This document shows, piece after piece, positions 34,355 to 36,181 of a DNA stretch of 36,181 bases. The notes below the pieces were generated by a model, which was given only the letters and a program-made list of their open reading frames with translations, did no database searches and had not been told where the DNA came from. The stretch is from NCBI GenBank assembly GCA_910586475.1, contig CAJUHM010000025.1, positions 1-36,181 on the forward strand, written 5' to 3'. Positions within the stretch are counted from its first letter, which is position 1. Each line of letters opens with the position of its first letter. The stretch is from an uncultured Muribaculaceae bacterium (GTDB taxonomy: Bacteria > Bacteroidota > Bacteroidia > Bacteroidales > Muribaculaceae). The position numbers and the translations under genes are program-made.

Positions 34355-34362
34355 TAATTTTG
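34355..34362 (+). promoter_or_regulatory. -7 element of the divergent small gene
   Basis: TAATTTTG at 34355-34362 matches TAnnTTTG and puts the start near 34369, about 40 nt before the ATG at 34409. No TTTG was found at the usual distance. Operator copy 2 starts about 6 nt past this start, where a bound protein would block transcription. Confidence 0.45.
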
Positions 34363-34374
34363 CAGACATTAGGA

Positions 34375-34390
34375 CTCTCTTGCAAAGAGA
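34375..34390. promoter_or_regulatory. Candidate operator copy 2 (divergent gene)
   Basis: CTCTCTTGCAAAGAGA is the exact reverse complement of the 16 bp at 34202-34217. It lies between the -7 box and the start codon of the sulfur-sensor-like gene, about 19 nt before its ATG. Confidence 0.55.
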
Positions 34391-34408
34391 TTTGGATGAT
34401 TGCTAAAC

Positions 34409-34915
34409 ATGAAAAGACTCGCAGAATATAAAGATTCGATAACACAGATGACTGTGAACAAAAAAAGGAACAAGACCGCTCCTCATAAGGCAATCTTGCT
34501 CCTTGCTATTATAGATCTAATCGAACGTGGCTGCATCAGAGATTCATTTATCCCATTGTCAGATGAGTTAATTCGTACGTTCAATAACATTTGGAAGACC
34601 AAAGGTCCGATAACGAGTCCTTTCTCTTGTAAATTTTCTTATCCATTTTTTCATCTACAATCATCTCCTTTTTGGAAACTTTCAAAAGCCTCGACTTATA
34701 TCGGTCAAAAAGAATACTCTTCAATAGCCGCATTAAAGCGTGATTTTATCGGGGCTAAAATAGACAATGATTTATTCCTATACCTAACTATACCAGAGTT
34801 CAGGGACGAGATTAGGCAATTACTAAACGATATTTTTTTGACGGATACATCTGCTTCATTTTCTGATAAGATAGGGTTGCTTTCTCTTATATGCATCTTA
34901 TGCACTGTCGCATAA
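34409..34915 (+). CDS. Lone HNH-associated (sulfur-binding-like) domain protein
   Basis: The product has 168 residues from the ATG at 34409; a TTG at 34400 is an alternative. NKTAPHKAILLLAIIDLIERG (20-40) and YPFFHLQSSPFWKL (78-91), then a helical FRDEIRQLLNDIF end, match the N-terminal domain found before HNH nucleases. This resembles the sulfur-binding domain of ScoMcrA-type phosphorothioate-sensing restriction enzymes. No HNH motif follows within the ORF, so either the nuclease part was lost or the domain serves as a sensor only. It faces the DndC/DndD-type operon across 230 bp and shares a 16-bp element with it. The sulfur-binding assignment is an inference from motif resemblance plus context. 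Confidence 0.6.
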   Translation: MKRLAEYKDSITQMTVNKKRNKTAPHKAILLLAIIDLIERGCIRDSFIPLSDELIRTFNNIWKTKGPITSPFSCKFSYPFFHLQSSPFWKLSKASTYIGQKEYSSIAALKRDFIGAKIDNDLFLYLTIPEFRDEIRQLLNDIFLTDTSASFSDKIGLLSLICILCTVA

Positions 34916-34991
34916 CACCATTGACTATGAGTATGCAGGATGCAAATCACTCAATGACCTGACGAATACACATCTCTTCAATAGTTTATCT

Positions 34992-36181
34992 TCATAGACA
35001 ATTTAATATGATACTATTGGCGCGGTCGACGACGGAGGTGTCGAGGCTGGCGAGGTAGATTTGGGTGGTTGCTTCACTATCATGGCCCATGCCCTCCGAG
35101 ATTACTGACAGGGGGATGCCTTTGGCTTTGGCGGCGGAGGCCCAGCTGTGACGAGCGACGTAAAGGGTCAGCGGGATTTGGACTCCTACCATCTTGGCTA
35201 TCTTCTTCAGGTTGTGGTTGATGTTGTAGCCCATGTTTCGGTAGGTGCATCGCTCGTTGGTGCCTGGGTTCTTGATTATGGGTAGCAGATAATCTGAAGC
35301 GTTTTCGGGATACTTGTCGAGTATCATCTGCATTTCCTTTGTCCATTCGATTATCAGTTGCTGACCGGTCTTGCGGCGGCGATAGGTGACGTATCCGTTT
35401 TTGAGGTTAGACTTTTTCAAGAACGCCATGTCGATGAAGCTCATTCCACGGAGATAGAAACTTATTAGGAACATGTCGCGGGCATAGTCCAGCGAAGGAT
35501 TGAGCGACAAGTCCAATGCTTTGATTTTCTTGATGACAGGAAGCGGCAAGGCTCGTTTAACCGTCTTGTCAACGCCGGTGTAAACGTGCTTGAACGGATT
35601 GCGGTTTTCGATGATGTCATCTTCAACCGCACGGTTATAGACCGCACGGAGTATGCGCGTGTAGAAAGATATGGTGTTGGGGGCAACGCCACGACTTTTG
35701 TGCCATGCCTCAAAAGACTCCATTATTTCGGAGGTAAGGCAGTCGAGCATTATATCTTCATCCTCTCGGTAATCGTCTTTAGACGCTTGGCTCGCCAAGA
35801 ACTTCTTGAAACTGCTGAGGGCAGACTTGTAGGTCTCGGAAGTCCTGACCTTGCCGTTCTGTTTGAGTTTGACGATAATACTCTCCATGAAATTGAACAG
35901 GGAGTATTCGTTGGCATAGCGGTTGAACTCGTCGATTACATCATCCGCAGTGTAAGAAAGTCCGTTGGCATCCAATTTCTTGTCGATTTTGTTCAGTCGC
36001 TCGACATCCCAACGAATGCGCTCACGGATTGAGAGGATGAACGCCTTACGCTCACTTTTCTGGGTGGTTGTCACTATTGAGCGGGATTCATCCCACTCCG
36101 AGGGAAATACTTTGTAGTCCGAAAGAAGTTGTCGCACCTTCCTTTCGTGGATAATCTGATAGTAGATTGTGCCCTCGTGGT
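34992..36181 (-). CDS. Bacteroidetes-type tyrosine recombinase/integrase, 5' end beyond window
   Basis: The frame stays open to the right edge: codons before the GTG at 36137 read HEGTIYYQIIHERKVRQLL, the usual N-terminus of Bacteroidetes integrases, so the true start lies past 36181. About 396 residues are visible. The arm-binding and SAM-like core-binding regions come first, then the catalytic domain with the Arg of FYLRGMSFIDM, the Lys of RRRKTGQ, YVARHSWAS (Tyr where many have His, common in this clade), GMGHDSEATTQIYL (His and nucleophile Tyr). It should integrate or excise the element, probably at the tRNA-Leu 3' end. Its G+C looks higher than the defence genes beside it. Confidence 0.9.
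   Translation of the reverse strand, partial: HEGTIYYQIIHERKVRQLLSDYKVFPSEWDESRSIVTTTQKSERKAFILSIRERIRWDVERLNKIDKKLDANGLSYTADDVIDEFNRYANEYSLFNFMESIIVKLKQNGKVRTSETYKSALSSFKKFLASQASKDDYREDEDIMLDCLTSEIMESFEAWHKSRGVAPNTISFYTRILRAVYNRAVEDDIIENRNPFKHVYTGVDKTVKRALPLPVIKKIKALDLSLNPSLDYARDMFLISFYLRGMSFIDMAFLKKSNLKNGYVTYRRRKTGQQLIIEWTKEMQMILDKYPENASDYLLPIIKNPGTNERCTYRNMGYNINHNLKKIAKMVGVQIPLTLYVARHSWASAAKAKGIPLSVISEGMGHDSEATTQIYLASLDTSVVDRANSIILNCL

Larger units (their letters stand above)
21495..36181. mobile_element. Putative defence island integrated at tRNA-Leu (right end outside window)
   Basis: Directly after tRNA-Leu the base composition turns visibly A+T-rich and codon use changes. All genes up to the tyrosine recombinase are accessory: an RT, a phosphorothioation-type operon and a sulfur-sensor-like protein. 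No repeat of the tRNA 3' end was found inside the window, so the right attachment site, if any, lies beyond 36181. The extent is inferred. Confidence 0.5.

Noticed and set aside
1..36181. CRISPR array
   Set aside because: No regularly spaced direct repeats of CRISPR length and no cas genes were seen.

Overview
The window looks like a Bacteroidales chromosome, probably Muribaculaceae-like. The evidence is Bacteroidetes-type promoters (TTTG, about 20 bp, TAnnTTTG) before several genes and both tRNAs, tRNA genes with no encoded CCA, and typical gene content: an OmpA-family porin, speA, folP next to cdaA, and a Bacteroidetes-type tyrosine recombinase. The species is inferred from these signs, not from any search.

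Layout. Positions 1-5.5 kb hold envelope genes: a small beta-barrel protein, an OmpA-like protein, a secreted protein read in one frame into a complete thiol peroxidase (Tpx), and a secreted endonuclease/exonuclease/phosphatase-family protein. Positions 5.6-15.8 kb are one tight forward operon behind a near-perfect promoter. It encodes an FHA-like protein, a 27-residue membrane peptide, a PP2C phosphatase, a 1394-residue FtsW/RodA-transpeptidase fusion, a second FHA protein, a Ser/Thr kinase and an acyltransferase. Content and order resemble the actinobacterial fhaA-fhaB-pstP-rodA-pbpA-pknA-pknB locus, so I infer phospho-control of peptidoglycan synthesis. Positions 15.8-21.5 kb are housekeeping: a nitroreductase, folP and cdaA (start and stop overlapping), tRNA-Ser(GGA), speA, truA and tRNA-Leu(CAG).

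From just after tRNA-Leu to the right edge the DNA is visibly richer in A+T and looks like an integrated defence island, with a tyrosine recombinase at the right. It carries (a) a defence-type reverse transcriptase preceded by about 340 bp of hairpin-rich non-coding DNA bounded by a perfect 13-bp inverted repeat, a candidate RT-partner RNA, and (b) a seven-gene leftward operon: DUF4007 protein, large P-loop ATPase, DndC-like PP-loop protein, PLD-nuclease/SF2 helicase, a 76-aa protein, DndD-like SMC ATPase and a 191-aa protein. This looks like a DNA phosphorothioation-type system. Facing it is a small protein resembling the domain that precedes HNH nucleases in sulfur-sensing McrA-like enzymes, without the nuclease. 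A 16-bp near-palindrome occurs once before each of the two divergent units, suggesting shared control.

The strongest candidates for something undescribed are the kinase/FHA/FtsW-PBP operon and the RT with its structured leader; next come the shared operator and the lone sulfur-sensor-like protein beside the phosphorothioation-type operon. All family calls rest on motif reading without database searches.
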